A stretch of 64,000 nucleotides of DNA from Ascidiimonas aurantiaca (GCF_037646345.1 NZ_JBBEWR010000006.1:186001-250000), one strand, 5' to 3'. Counted from the first letter of the stretch, positions 35,406 to 45,148 are shown. The notes: generated by a model not told the origin, from the sequence alone. Made by a program: numbers and translations.

Positions 35406-36107
35406 ATGATAGAAATTAAGAATTTGCATAAGTCTTACCGTATGGGAAGCAATTCCCTGCATGTTTTAAAAGGAATAGATTTTTCGGTTAAAGAGGGAGA
35501 GCTGGTAGCGATAATGGGGTCTTCCGGATCGGGTAAATCTACACTTCTTAACATTCTTGGGATGTTGGACGAAGCCGATTCTGGCGAATATACACTGGAC
35601 AATGTACCCATTAAGAACCTTACTGAAACGAAAGCGGCACAGTACAGAAATAAGTTTTTGGGTTTTATTTTTCAGTCTTTTAATCTCATAAACTACAAAT
35701 CGGCATGGGAGAACGTAGCTCTCCCGTTGTATTACCAGCGCGTAGGCCGTAAAGAACGCCAACGTAAAGCCATAGACTATCTGGAGCGCGTGGGTCTAAA
35801 AGAATGGGCAGACCATTTACCCAGTGAATTGTCCGGAGGTCAAAAACAAAGGGTGGCTATAGCCAGAGCCATGGCAGCCGAACCTAAAGTGTTACTGGCA
35901 GATGAGCCTACCGGAGCCCTTGATAGTAAAACTTCATATGAAGTAATGTCACTTATTCAGGAAATAAACGACCAGGGTAATACTATCCTGGTGGTAACAC
36001 ACGAGCACGATATTGCCAAAATGTGCAAACGTATTGTGCACCTTAAAGACGGGGTGATTGAAAAAGATGAAAAAGTAGAACAAGTAAGAGCTTCGCAATA
36101 TGTTTAG
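35406..36107 (+). CDS. MacB/LolD-type ABC transporter ATPase
   Basis: Cytoplasmic ATPase of 233 residues. Walker A is GSSGSGKST, the signature is LSGGQKQRVAIARAMA, Walker B is VLLADEPTGALDS, and the switch histidine lies in VVTHEHD. It belongs to the MacB/LolD/FtsE group that powers mechanical, non-channel export with FtsX-like permeases. Its last 8 bases overlap the first permease gene. The spacing and order (ATPase, two permeases, adaptor, TolC) define a five-gene export module. The substrate is unknown. Confidence 0.95.
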   Translation: MIEIKNLHKSYRMGSNSLHVLKGIDFSVKEGELVAIMGSSGSGKSTLLNILGMLDEADSGEYTLDNVPIKNLTETKAAQYRNKFLGFIFQSFNLINYKSAWENVALPLYYQRVGRKERQRKAIDYLERVGLKEWADHLPSELSGGQKQRVAIARAMAAEPKVLLADEPTGALDSKTSYEVMSLIQEINDQGNTILVVTHEHDIAKMCKRIVHLKDGVIEKDEKVEQVRASQYV

Positions 36108-37329
36108 CAGAGATCGCTGGCAGGAGATTTTCCAGACTATACGGAAAAACAAATTGCGAACCTTTCTTTCCGGCTTTACCGTAGCTTTAGGAATTCTCAT
36201 ATTTGTTATTCTTTTTGGATTCGGGAACGGACTCAAAAATCAGTTTGATGAATTTTTTATGGATGATGCTACCAATGTATTCTTTATTTTTCCAGGTCGA
36301 ACATCCATGCCTTATAAAGGATTTAAGTCCAATCGTAATATAGAGTTTAAGAATGATGATCTGGAAGATATTAAGAATAACTTTCCCATGTTCCTGGAGT
36401 ACATTACTCCCCGTATTTTTTTCGGCACTCTGGTTAAGTATGGAAATGAGTCCAATAACTATAGTGGTAGAGGAGTAGGGCCCGCGCATCAATTCAATGA
36501 AAAAACCATTATGATGAAGGGCCGTTACATTAACCAGGAAGATGTAAAGAACAAAACTAAAAACATCGTAATTGGGCGCCTTATAGAAAAAGATCTTTTT
36601 GGTACAAAAAATTCACTGGGAGAGTATATAGATGTGGGAGGAAGTGCCTTCAAGGTTATAGGCGTATTTCAAGATGATGGTGGGGATAATGAAGAGAGAC
36701 TTATGTATATCCCTTATACTACACGGCAGTTAATGACAAAAAATACTGATAAGATCAACCAGATCGTACTGGCTTTCAGGCCGGAAATCGGATATGCCGG
36801 AGCACTTAGTTTTGAAAATAAACTTAACACATTTCTCAAGAAAAAACACAATATCCACCCAGATGATCGTAACGGTTTCTTTATTCGTAATATAGCAGAT
36901 CAGTTGAGACAAAACCAGCAATTTGCAAGTGTTTTACAGATCATCGTATCATTTGTAGGCTTTGGAACCCTGATAGCCGGTATTATCGGGATAAGTAATA
37001 TTATGGTGTTTGTGGTAAAAGAACGTACCAAAGAACTGGGAGTGCGTAAAGCACTGGGTGCTACCCCCGCTTCTGTAATTGGTATGATCCTGCAAGAGTC
37101 CATTTTTATCACCAGTATTGCGGGGTACATAGGTTTATTTGCAGGTATCCTTATTCTCAGGTCCCTGGGAGATACACTTAAAGAATACTTTATCAAAGAT
37201 CCGTATATAGACATGTCAACTGCTATTTCGGCTACTATTATTTTAATAGTTTTTGGGGCTGTAGCAGGGTATTTTCCGGCAAAAAGAGCAGCCAGAATTA
37301 AACCTATAGTAGCATTAAGGGATGAATAA
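36100..37329 (+). CDS. MacB-type ABC permease, first
   Basis: Permease of 409 residues with the FtsX/MacB layout: helix 1 (about residues 21-44), a periplasmic domain (about 45-275), then three helices at the C-terminal end. The coupling segment between helices 2 and 3 reads VVKERTKELGVRKALGATPA. It overlaps the ATPase by 8 bases and is followed after 12 bases by a second, non-identical permease. Two distinct permeases with one ATPase suggest a heterodimer, as opposed to the MacB homodimer. Confidence 0.93.
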   Translation: MFSRDRWQEIFQTIRKNKLRTFLSGFTVALGILIFVILFGFGNGLKNQFDEFFMDDATNVFFIFPGRTSMPYKGFKSNRNIEFKNDDLEDIKNNFPMFLEYITPRIFFGTLVKYGNESNNYSGRGVGPAHQFNEKTIMMKGRYINQEDVKNKTKNIVIGRLIEKDLFGTKNSLGEYIDVGGSAFKVIGVFQDDGGDNEERLMYIPYTTRQLMTKNTDKINQIVLAFRPEIGYAGALSFENKLNTFLKKKHNIHPDDRNGFFIRNIADQLRQNQQFASVLQIIVSFVGFGTLIAGIIGISNIMVFVVKERTKELGVRKALGATPASVIGMILQESIFITSIAGYIGLFAGILILRSLGDTLKEYFIKDPYIDMSTAISATIILIVFGAVAGYFPAKRAARIKPIVALRDE

Positions 37330-37341
37330 AAAGCTTGAACT

Positions 37342-38607
37342 ATGAAATTTATTTTCGATAAAGATACCTGGCAGGAGATATTTGGCTCCATACGTAAAAA
37401 TAAACTCCGTACTGTTATTACCGTAATAGGAGTTCTTTGGGGAATTTTTATTTACATAGCGTTGTCTGGTGCTGCAAAAGGCCTGGATAATGGTTTTGAA
37501 CAAGAGTTTGAAAACGTGGCTATGAACAGTATGTTTGCCTGGGCACAATCTACTAGCATTCCTCATGCAGGTTTCAAAACCGGGCGGCAGTTACAACTTA
37601 AACTCAGCGATGCTCAGGTATTGCAGGATCGTATTCCTGATATTCAATACATAGCTCCTCGTAACGCAAAAGGTGTTTTTGGAGGCACTGGCTCCAGTGT
37701 GGTGAGAGGGCAAAAAACCGGCACATATAATATTTATGGCGACTTCCCGGTATTTACTAAAATTGCAACCAAAAAAATATATGATGGGGGACGCTTCATT
37801 AATGATGCCGATATAGAAAACGAAAGAAAGGTATGCGTAATTGGCGAACGAACCCAAGAAGAGCTTTTTGAGAAAGAAGAAGATCCTATTGGCCAGTTTA
37901 TTCGTATTGATGGCATTTATTTTCAGGTGGTAGGAGTACATAAATATCTCGAAGGCGGAGGTTTTGAAAACGATGATGATGTTTTTATTCCCTTTACCAC
38001 CTATCGTATGCTTTACAATACCGGAGAAAATGTAGATTGGTTTTCGATCGCAGCCTTTGCTGATGCAGATGTTGTTAAAGTAGAAGAAGAAGTAAAAGCC
38101 ACACTAAAAAAGATACACAATGTTCATCCTGATGATGAACGTGCTTTTGGTTCTTTCAATCTGGGAGAAATTTTTAACCGAATTATGGGGTTTTCCAAAG
38201 GAATGACTTTCTTGTCACTCATTGTAGGGATTGCCACTATACTGGCAGGAGTAGTGGGTATTGGTAATATCCTGCTAATATCGGTCAAAGAGAGAACCAA
38301 AGAGCTTGGAGTAAGAAGAGCCTTAGGGGCTACCCCACGGGAAGTGAGAAGTCAGATCATACTGGAATCCGTTTTTTTAACTATGGTAGCAGGTTTTCTG
38401 GGAATTGTTTTTGGCGGACTTTTATTAAGCGGAATTGATGCAGCCTTTTCTGATAAAGGAGATTTTCCATATACCAATCCTACCGTTCCCATTCCATTAA
38501 TTATAGGAGCAATTTTAATTATGATTACCCTCGGAACACTGATAGGGCTTATTCCTGCTCAAAGAGCAGTAAGCATAAAACCCATAGACGCATTAAGAGA
38601 AGAATAA
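37342..38607 (+). CDS. MacB-type ABC permease, second
   Basis: Second permease of 421 residues with the same four-helix, large-periplasmic-domain layout. Its start KFIFDKDTWQEIFGSIRKNK and coupling segment SVKERTKELGVRRALGATPR parallel the first permease, but the periplasmic domain is diverged (for example FAWAQSTSIPHAGFKTGRQL against the first copy's FPGRTSMPYKGFKSNRNI). That is the pattern of an old duplication. It precedes the adaptor gene by 32 bases. Confidence 0.93.
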   Translation: MKFIFDKDTWQEIFGSIRKNKLRTVITVIGVLWGIFIYIALSGAAKGLDNGFEQEFENVAMNSMFAWAQSTSIPHAGFKTGRQLQLKLSDAQVLQDRIPDIQYIAPRNAKGVFGGTGSSVVRGQKTGTYNIYGDFPVFTKIATKKIYDGGRFINDADIENERKVCVIGERTQEELFEKEEDPIGQFIRIDGIYFQVVGVHKYLEGGGFENDDDVFIPFTTYRMLYNTGENVDWFSIAAFADADVVKVEEEVKATLKKIHNVHPDDERAFGSFNLGEIFNRIMGFSKGMTFLSLIVGIATILAGVVGIGNILLISVKERTKELGVRRALGATPREVRSQIILESVFLTMVAGFLGIVFGGLLLSGIDAAFSDKGDFPYTNPTVPIPLIIGAILIMITLGTLIGLIPAQRAVSIKPIDALREE

Positions 38608-38639
38608 ACTAACAACCATTAAGAATAAATTTAAAGAGG

Positions 38640-39764
38640 ATGAAAAACGTTTTAAAATATCTATTAATCGCCGTTTTTGTAATACTGGCACTGGTAGCAG
38701 CAGCTTACTTCATAAAGTCAAACAGTAAGCCTCCTGTAGTTTTCGAAACCGAAACTCCGTTCAATACTGATATTGAGCAAAAAACCGTAGCCACGGGAAA
38801 AGTAATACCCGAAGATGAGGTACAGATTAAACCTCAAATTACAGGTATTATTGATAAGATCTTTGTAAATGAAGGTGCCGAAGTAAAATCAGGTGACCTT
38901 ATTGCCAAAGTAAAAGTGGTACCCAATGAGCAGTCATTAGTGAGTGCCAGGGGGCGTGTGAGGAATGCAAAAATAGCCCTTGCCAACGCCCGTATTGAGT
39001 TTAATCGTAATAAAGAGCTTTTTGAAAAAGGAGTAGTTTCTGATCAGGATTTCCTTAATATCAAACTAACTTTTGAGCAGGCAGAACAGGAACTTGAAAA
39101 TGCCGAAAACGATTATCAGATCATAAAAGTAGGTTCGGCAGGTGGTTCCGGTATTGCCAATACTGATATACGAGCAACCGTTTCCGGTACGATCCTGGAG
39201 ATCCCTGTTAAAGAAGGAGATCAGGTAATTCAAAGTAACAATTTTAACGATGGTACTACGATTGCTACGGTAGCCGATCTTGGTAAAATGATCTTTGAAG
39301 GAAAAGTAGATGAGGCAGAAGTAGGTAAGTTAACCATAGGCATGCCTTTAAAAATAAGCCTGGGCGCCATTCAGGAAAAAGAATTTGATGCCAAATTACG
39401 CTTTGTAGCCCCTAAAGGAAACGAAGAACAGGGAGCGGTACAGTTCAAAATTGAAGGTGATGTGTATTTGAGTGATGAGTTTTTCATTAGAGCCGGGTAT
39501 AGTGCCAATGCTTCCCTTGTACTTGAAAAGAAAGAAGACGTTATGGCCATAAAAGAGGCGCTGTTGCAATTTGATAAAGAAACCGATAAACCCTATGTAG
39601 AAGTATTGGTAGGTGAGCAAAAATTTGAAAGAAGAGATATAGAAGTAGGTATTTCGGATGGTATAAACGTGGAGGTCATATCCGGATTGACGAAAGAAGA
39701 TAAAATAAAGATCTGGAATAAAACCGAGCCTGTGAAAAAAGAAAAGGACAACGAAAATAACTAA
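38640..39764 (+). CDS. Periplasmic adaptor (membrane fusion) protein
   Basis: HlyD/MacA-like adaptor of 374 residues. The N-terminal membrane anchor covers about residues 6-25. It is followed by half of the lipoyl domain (PQITGIIDKIFVNEGAEVKS), a helical hairpin of about 75 residues (roughly 100-160), the other lipoyl half (ATVSGTILEIPVKEGDQV) and beta-barrel domains. It would link the two permeases to the TolC-like protein encoded immediately after it. The hairpin is short, as in MacA. Confidence 0.93.
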   Translation: MKNVLKYLLIAVFVILALVAAAYFIKSNSKPPVVFETETPFNTDIEQKTVATGKVIPEDEVQIKPQITGIIDKIFVNEGAEVKSGDLIAKVKVVPNEQSLVSARGRVRNAKIALANARIEFNRNKELFEKGVVSDQDFLNIKLTFEQAEQELENAENDYQIIKVGSAGGSGIANTDIRATVSGTILEIPVKEGDQVIQSNNFNDGTTIATVADLGKMIFEGKVDEAEVGKLTIGMPLKISLGAIQEKEFDAKLRFVAPKGNEEQGAVQFKIEGDVYLSDEFFIRAGYSANASLVLEKKEDVMAIKEALLQFDKETDKPYVEVLVGEQKFERRDIEVGISDGINVEVISGLTKEDKIKIWNKTEPVKKEKDNENN

Positions 39765-39795
39765 TCAAAAAAATATAAAATTGAAAGGAAAGCTT

Positions 39796-41118
39796 ATGAA
39801 AGCTAAACTCATAACATGTATTCTTCTTTTGTCCGCCGGTATGGCCCTGGGGCAAACCAAAAAATGGACATTAAAAGAATGTATAGACTATGCTCTGGAA
39901 AATAATATTAGCATAAAACAGTTCGAACTTGATCTTGAGAATGCTAAAGTAGATGAAAGTGATGCTTTATGGAACTTCTTACCCAACCTTTCCGGAAATT
40001 CCAGTCTGTCATCAAATACGGGTCTTTCGCAAAACCCGACAACCGGTCTGTTAGAAAACAGAACACAAACCGTTATTTCCGCAGGTTTGAGCTCTAATGT
40101 TATTTTGTTTGACGGATTACGTAATATTAAGAATTTCACCAGAGCAAGATTAGGTATTCTGGCTAACCAATATCGTCTTGATAATATGAAAGACGATATA
40201 TCACTTAATGTAGCGAATAATTATTTACAGGTTTTATTCAACAGGGAAAACCTGGCGGTAGCTCAGGCACAGTACGCCGTAACCGAACAGGACCTGAAAA
40301 GAACTGTTGAACTGGTAGAATCAGGGGTGGTGCCGCGAGGTGATCTGTTGGAAATAGAGGCTACAGCAGCTACCCAGGAACAACAAATTGTAAATGCTGA
40401 AAACGCTTTGCGTCTATCTAAAATTGCGTTAGCGCAATTGCTACTTATTGAAGATTATGAAAATTTTGATGTAGCAGATGAAGATTATATAATTCCGCCG
40501 GCTACGATTACAGAGAATAGCCCGCGAACCATTTTTATGAAAGCATTGAGTTTTAGAAACGATATTAAATTATCGCAAACAAATGTGGAGATTGCCAAAA
40601 AAGACCTGGAAATTGCCAGGGGGGCAAGGTATCCTACTCTAGCGGGGTTTTTTAACTACAATACGAGATATACAGATCAGTTAAATGCTCCTTTAATAGA
40701 ACAGTTTTATACTTTTGATGGTATTGGTTATGGTGTACAGCTTAACGTGCCTATATTCAACCGTTTTTCAGCCAGAAATAATGTTAGAAGAAGTAAAATT
40801 GCACTAAAGCGTAATGAATTACAGTTTCTTCAGGATAAACTGGATCTTGAAAATACGATCAATCAGGCATGGAACGATACCAGAGGATCTCTCAAGGCAT
40901 ATGAAGCAGCCGATAAGACCCTTACGTCCAGAAAAGAAGCCTTTCAATATGCTAAAGAACGTTTTAACGTAGGGCTTATGAACTCTTTTGATTTTAGCCA
41001 GGCACAGGCCCGGCTTGAAAATGCAGAGGCAGAACTCATACGAACCAAATACGATTATATTTTTAGACTCAAAGTACTTGAATTTTATTTCGGAATCCCT
41101 CTGGATGATTTCAGGTAG
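39796..41118 (+). CDS. TolC-family outer membrane efflux protein
   Basis: Outer-membrane channel protein of 440 residues. The signal peptide ends near MALGQ. Two outer-membrane-efflux repeats follow, each starting with long helices (WTLKECIDYALENNISIKQF in the first), and a conserved C-terminal YDYIFRLKVLEFYFG segment. ATG 39796 is preferred over the in-frame TTG at 39781 because it begins the signal peptide directly. It is the last gene of the export module. tsaB starts 17 bases later with its own -7 box. Confidence 0.94.
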   Translation: MKAKLITCILLLSAGMALGQTKKWTLKECIDYALENNISIKQFELDLENAKVDESDALWNFLPNLSGNSSLSSNTGLSQNPTTGLLENRTQTVISAGLSSNVILFDGLRNIKNFTRARLGILANQYRLDNMKDDISLNVANNYLQVLFNRENLAVAQAQYAVTEQDLKRTVELVESGVVPRGDLLEIEATAATQEQQIVNAENALRLSKIALAQLLLIEDYENFDVADEDYIIPPATITENSPRTIFMKALSFRNDIKLSQTNVEIAKKDLEIARGARYPTLAGFFNYNTRYTDQLNAPLIEQFYTFDGIGYGVQLNVPIFNRFSARNNVRRSKIALKRNELQFLQDKLDLENTINQAWNDTRGSLKAYEAADKTLTSRKEAFQYAKERFNVGLMNSFDFSQAQARLENAEAELIRTKYDYIFRLKVLEFYFGIPLDDFR

Positions 41119-41120
41119 CT

Positions 41121-41128
41121 TATATTTG
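41121..41128 (+). promoter_or_regulatory. Bacteroidota -7 box upstream of tsaB
   Basis: TATATTTG matches TAnnTTTG and ends 7 bases before the tsaB ATG, so a message from it would be nearly leaderless. It directly follows the tolC-like stop codon. No TTG -33 element is found at normal spacing. Confidence 0.5.
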
Positions 41129-41135
41129 CAGTCTT

Positions 41136-41816
41136 ATGGCTGTAATACTTAGTATAGAAACCTCGTCTAAAAATTGTTCGGTTTGTGTATCAGAGAATGA
41201 AAACATACTTTCTTTGGTAGAGCACTATGATGATAACTATTCACATGCAGAAAATTTGCATGTATTCATAAAAGAAGCATTGCAACGTGCTTCTTTTTCT
41301 TTTCAGGACCTATCTGCCATTGCTGTTAGTAAAGGTCCGGGATCTTATACAGGACTTCGAATAGGTGTTTCGGCAGCCAAAGGCCTTTGCTATGCTCTGG
41401 AAAAACCGCTTATTGCCATAAGTACGCTTGAGGCAATGGCACATAAAATAGAGATAGAGAAAGGTTGTATTGTGCCTATGCTTGATGCAAGACGAATGGA
41501 GGTTTACGCTGCGGTATTTGATAATACGTATCGTGAGATAAGAGAGATCAAAGCAGAGATCATTAATGAAAACTCCTTTTCAGATCAATTGGCACAGGGT
41601 CCTGTACATTTCATAGGTACAGGTGTTTCTAAATGCATAGGGGTAATAAAACACCCGAACGCGGTTTTTTATAAAGATCACCAATTACCCTCTGCCAAAG
41701 AAATGGCGAAACTGGCTAATGAGCAGTTCAAAAAAGGCCACTGTGAAGATGTGGCTTATTTTGAGCCATTTTATCTGAAAGACTTTATAGGAAACAAGTC
41801 CGCAAAAAAGGGCTAG
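41136..41816 (+). CDS. tsaB: tRNA threonylcarbamoyladenosine biosynthesis protein TsaB
   Basis: Non-catalytic ASKHA-fold partner of TsaD in forming t6A at position 37 of ANN-decoding tRNAs, 226 residues. The phosphate-1-like segment ILSIETSSKNCSVCVS and the conserved SKGPGSYTGLRIGVSAAKGL are both present. The end overlaps the convergent mscS-type gene by 4 bases. It probably has its own promoter because its -7 box lies in the 17-base gap after the efflux gene. Confidence 0.94.
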   Translation: MAVILSIETSSKNCSVCVSENENILSLVEHYDDNYSHAENLHVFIKEALQRASFSFQDLSAIAVSKGPGSYTGLRIGVSAAKGLCYALEKPLIAISTLEAMAHKIEIEKGCIVPMLDARRMEVYAAVFDNTYREIREIKAEIINENSFSDQLAQGPVHFIGTGVSKCIGVIKHPNAVFYKDHQLPSAKEMAKLANEQFKKGHCEDVAYFEPFYLKDFIGNKSAKKG

Positions 41817-42625
41817 GCCTCTTTTTGTATTTCTACCTGATGGGGATACGGTATTTCAATATCAGCTTTATCCAGGGCTTCTTTTATTCCTTCAAGAGTA
41901 CCAAAATAAACATCCCAATAGTCATCAGAAGTCGCCCAGGGTCTTACTGCAAAGTTTATAGAGCTATCGGCAAGCTCCATAAGGTTTACAGAAGGAGCGG
42001 GCTCTTTAAGGACTTTTTCATTCTCGGTAAGCACTTGCATAATTACATCCCGGGCATGTTTGATATCCGTGTCATATGCTACTCCTATTACGTGATCTAC
42101 CCTAAGTGTGCCGTGACTGGTATAATTAATTATGTTCCCGTTGCTAAGTGCGCCATTGGGAATAATAATTTCTTTATTCTCAAAAGAACTGAGTTTGGTA
42201 GTGAAAATATCGATTTCTTTCACTACGCCCCGTTCACCCTGTGCCTCGATAATATCCCCCACTTTAAATGGTTTGAATATCATGATCAGAACGCCTCCGG
42301 CAAAATTGGAAAGTGATCCCTGTAATGCCAGGCCTACTGCCAACCCTGCTGCGGCAATTACTGCGGCAAATGAGGTGGTCTCTACTCCAAGAGTGCCCAG
42401 AACGGCTATCACCAGGAGTACTTTTAAGCCCCATGAGAGTAAATTCATCAAAAAGATCTGCAGGCTCTCATCATAATTTTTTCGCCTCATGAGGGTGCGC
42501 ATTCCTTTTACTGTTTTTTTAATGATCCATGCCCCTGCGATCCATATAAGGAGGGCACCTATCACCTTCGGGCCAAAAGTCACGATCCAGTCGTAACCCG
42601 AGTCAATTAACTTCTGTAAATCCAT
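41813..42625 (-). CDS. Small-conductance mechanosensitive channel (MscS family)
   Basis: Inner-membrane channel of 270 residues with three helices (about 18-38, 58-80 and 85-110). The pore-lining third helix and the beta domain include GLALQGSLSNFAGGVLIMIF and FKPFKVGDIIEAQGERGVVK. It opens on membrane tension to release solutes after osmotic downshock. It lies 31 bases after the DUF255 gene on the same strand and is probably co-transcribed with it. It converges with tsaB, overlapping by 4 bases. Confidence 0.95.
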   Translation of the reverse strand: MDLQKLIDSGYDWIVTFGPKVIGALLIWIAGAWIIKKTVKGMRTLMRRKNYDESLQIFLMNLLSWGLKVLLVIAVLGTLGVETTSFAAVIAAAGLAVGLALQGSLSNFAGGVLIMIFKPFKVGDIIEAQGERGVVKEIDIFTTKLSSFENKEIIIPNGALSNGNIINYTSHGTLRVDHVIGVAYDTDIKHARDVIMQVLTENEKVLKEPAPSVNLMELADSSINFAVRPWATSDDYWDVYFGTLEGIKEALDKADIEIPYPHQVEIQKEA

Positions 42626-42656
42626 TTTTGATTGTTTTTTTAGTGAGTAATTTAGT

Positions 42657-44705
42657 TTATAATGCGTTTTTGCTTTTTAACTGTTCAAGGGCTTCTTCTA
42701 CAGAGTGTACCGGGAGTGTGCAGGTATTATTTGTACATATGTAAATAAGGTTTTCATCTTTGACAAACCGTTCTTTCAGTAAAAAAACCGAAGAAGGAGA
42801 GGTGGTTCCGGCAATGACTATTCCGGGAAGGTACTCACTATTAAGTGTTTTGGTAAGTTGGATCGCATCGGGGCCCGTAATGGCTACTTCTTTAAAAGGG
42901 AACACATAATCCATAAGACCATTGAGCCAATTGGCATGACTATAAGGATACTCTGTAACTTCGCTGAACATACCCTGCATCATTTTTTGTGCTATCGAGC
43001 CATAGGAAGCATCTCCTAAAAGGCGTGAAAGCCTGAAAAGCACCCGGTGGATTACAGAATTTGATGCGGGAATGACATTATCACTTTTTTCAATACTGCG
43101 TGTTACAATGGGATCATCTTCATTAGAGGTAAAATAAAAAATGCCTTTTGAAGCGTCATAGAAATGCACCTTGCAGTATTCAATAAGCTGTTTTGATATT
43201 TCTAACCAGGTTTCATTAAGCGTGATCTCGTAAAGCGTTATCAATGCATCGGCAAGAAGTGCATAATCTTCCAGATAGCCGTTAATTTTACCCTGTCCGT
43301 TTTTATAGCTATGGAAGAGGCCTCCGTCCGGACGCATCAGTTTAGCAGTTAAAAAATGTGCATTTTTTTGGGCAATATTGAGATAGTGTTCATTTCCTAT
43401 AGCTTTATAGGCATCTGCATATCCCTTTAACATGAGTGCATTCCAGGAAGTCAGTATTTTGTCATCTAACCCGGGAGGTATTCGTTTGGACCGTTCTTTA
43501 AAGAGCAGTTGCCTGCAACGGGTTATAACAGTGTTAACCTCTTCTGATACAAGGTTGTGTTTTAAAGCGATCTCAGCTTCGGTTTCCGTACGTATCAATA
43601 CATAATTTCCATGCTCCCACAGCCCAAAATGGTTGATATTAAAATAGTCCCGGAAGACAGGAAAGTCATTTTTGAGCAGATCTTTTAGTTCTTTTTCGTC
43701 CCATACGTAAAAAGCACCTTCTTCTGATTCTCCTTCTTTGTTGGGGCTATCGGCATCGAGGGAAGAATAGAAGCCAAATTCGTCGCTTAGCAATTCGCGT
43801 TCTGTAAATTCCAACGTTTGTGTTACTACAGATAAATAAAGAGGGTTTCCGGTTACTTTAAAAGCATCACTGTATAAACTAACCAACTGACCGTTATCGT
43901 AAAGCATTTTCTCAAAATGAGGAACGTGCCATTTACTATCTACCGAATAGCGGGCAAACCCACCTCCAATGTGGTCAAAAACGCCTCCGTAAGCTATTTT
44001 GGTAAGTGTGGTATTTACATAATTGAACAATTCTTTGTCACCGGTGGTATATGCATATTTTAAAAAGAACTGGTAGTTTGCCGGCATCATGAATTTGGGA
44101 GCTCTGGTGGGGCCTCCGTATTTGAGGTCGAAATACGGTTCCCAGTCGTTTATAGCTTTCTGAAGATCCTTCTCCAGAAATTCTCTTTCTTTCTCAATGG
44201 CAGGAATGGTGTGTAAACCCTGAATGCCCTTTTTTAGATTTTGAGCGTATTCTTCTACCTTTTCCGGGTCATCTCTGAAAAGGGTCGCCAGTTGTGTAAG
44301 GTATGATTTCCAGTGTTCTTTTTTAAAGTAAGTGCCTCCCCAGAAGGGTCTTCCGTCTGGTAAAGTTACTACATTGAGGGGCCAGCCGCCACTGCCGGTC
44401 ATGATCTGCACAGCATCCATATAAATCTGATCTACATCAGGCCTTTCTTCTCTGTCAACTTTAATGTTTATAAAATGTGTGTTCATGATCTCCGCTACTT
44501 CCGGATCTTCAAAACTCTCTTTTTCCATAACATGGCACCAGTGGCAGGCAGCGTAGCCAATACTCACCAGTATCAGCTTATTTTCAGATCGGGCTTTTTG
44601 AAGCGTTTCTTTGTTCCATGGCATCCAGCTTACGGGGTTTCGGGCATGTTGTAGCAGATACGGACTGGTTTCGTGTATAAGTGCGTTTTCGTATTTGTTT
44701 TTCAT
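42657..44705 (-). CDS. Thioredoxin-domain DUF255 protein (YyaL/spermatogenesis-associated protein 20-like)
   Basis: Cytoplasmic protein of 682 residues. Residues about 5-165 are the DUF255 thioredoxin-like domain, with ACHWCHVMEKESFEDPEVA and the CxxC at 54-57. The rest is an (alpha/alpha) barrel-like region of the six-hairpin glycosidase type with repeats such as ARYSVDSKWHVPHFEKMLYD. The family is widespread and its biochemical role is uncertain. No signal peptide is seen. It is separated from dodecin by a terminator and followed by the mscS-type gene. Confidence 0.93.
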   Translation of the reverse strand: MKNKYENALIHETSPYLLQHARNPVSWMPWNKETLQKARSENKLILVSIGYAACHWCHVMEKESFEDPEVAEIMNTHFINIKVDREERPDVDQIYMDAVQIMTGSGGWPLNVVTLPDGRPFWGGTYFKKEHWKSYLTQLATLFRDDPEKVEEYAQNLKKGIQGLHTIPAIEKEREFLEKDLQKAINDWEPYFDLKYGGPTRAPKFMMPANYQFFLKYAYTTGDKELFNYVNTTLTKIAYGGVFDHIGGGFARYSVDSKWHVPHFEKMLYDNGQLVSLYSDAFKVTGNPLYLSVVTQTLEFTERELLSDEFGFYSSLDADSPNKEGESEEGAFYVWDEKELKDLLKNDFPVFRDYFNINHFGLWEHGNYVLIRTETEAEIALKHNLVSEEVNTVITRCRQLLFKERSKRIPPGLDDKILTSWNALMLKGYADAYKAIGNEHYLNIAQKNAHFLTAKLMRPDGGLFHSYKNGQGKINGYLEDYALLADALITLYEITLNETWLEISKQLIEYCKVHFYDASKGIFYFTSNEDDPIVTRSIEKSDNVIPASNSVIHRVLFRLSRLLGDASYGSIAQKMMQGMFSEVTEYPYSHANWLNGLMDYVFPFKEVAITGPDAIQLTKTLNSEYLPGIVIAGTTSPSSVFLLKERFVKDENLIYICTNNTCTLPVHSVEEALEQLKSKNAL

Positions 44706-44710
44706 AGCAA

Positions 44711-44736
44711 TAAAAAAGCGCCCTTTTTGGGGCGCT
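44711..44736 (-). terminator. Intrinsic terminator after the dodecin gene
   Basis: On the minus strand AGCGCCC and GGGCGCT (44730-44736 and 44717-44723 on the given strand) form a 7-base stem, and a T-run lies at 44711-44716. It lies 20 bases past the dodecin stop and just before the DUF255 start. Confidence 0.85.
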
Positions 44737-44755
44737 GTTCAAAAGTATTCAATAA

Positions 44756-44956
44756 TTATTGAACTTCAAATGTAATCTTGAGATTTACTCTGTATTCAGT
44801 AACCTCATCACCGTTTACAACAGCGCTTTGTTCCTGTACATATACAGATTTAATGTTCTTGATGGTAACAGCTGCTTGTTTGACACCTTGTTTTACGGCA
44901 TCTTCCCAGCTTTCGTTTGAATTAGATAGGATTTCAATGACCTTTAATACTGACAT
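44756..44956 (-). CDS. Dodecin flavin-binding protein
   Basis: Small protein of 66 residues, the full dodecin length, forming a 12-subunit shell that stores riboflavin or FMN in bacteria. The helix ILSNSNESWEDAVKQGVKQA and the strands IKSVYVQEQSAVVN and EYRVNLKITFEV follow the family pattern. It has its own terminator and is divergent from the phosphate transporter gene across a 192-base region. Confidence 0.93.
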   Translation of the reverse strand: MSVLKVIEILSNSNESWEDAVKQGVKQAAVTIKNIKSVYVQEQSAVVNGDEVTEYRVNLKITFEVQ

Positions 44957-45148
44957 AGGGTTGGTTTTTAACTATAACTTAATGTTTCACACTAAAAATA
45001 AGCTAATTTTTTAAGTTTTAAAAGTTTATTTTAGCACCTGAAAAAATCCGGGGACTACTATTTAAAAGGGAGTAATGTTTTAGTAACATTTATTTAACCT
45101 GATTTTAATTAAGTTAATGGATTTTTGCCGTTAAATCGCATTTTTTTT

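Noticed and set aside
35406..38607. Possible misassembly suggested by two similar permease genes in a row
   Set aside because: The two differ through their whole periplasmic domains and both join cleanly to their neighbours, so they are old paralogues and not an assembly repeat.
42132..42476. Plus-strand open frame opposite the mscS-type gene
   Set aside because: The minus-strand MscS protein is complete and its motifs are clear; the plus frame shows no protein features.
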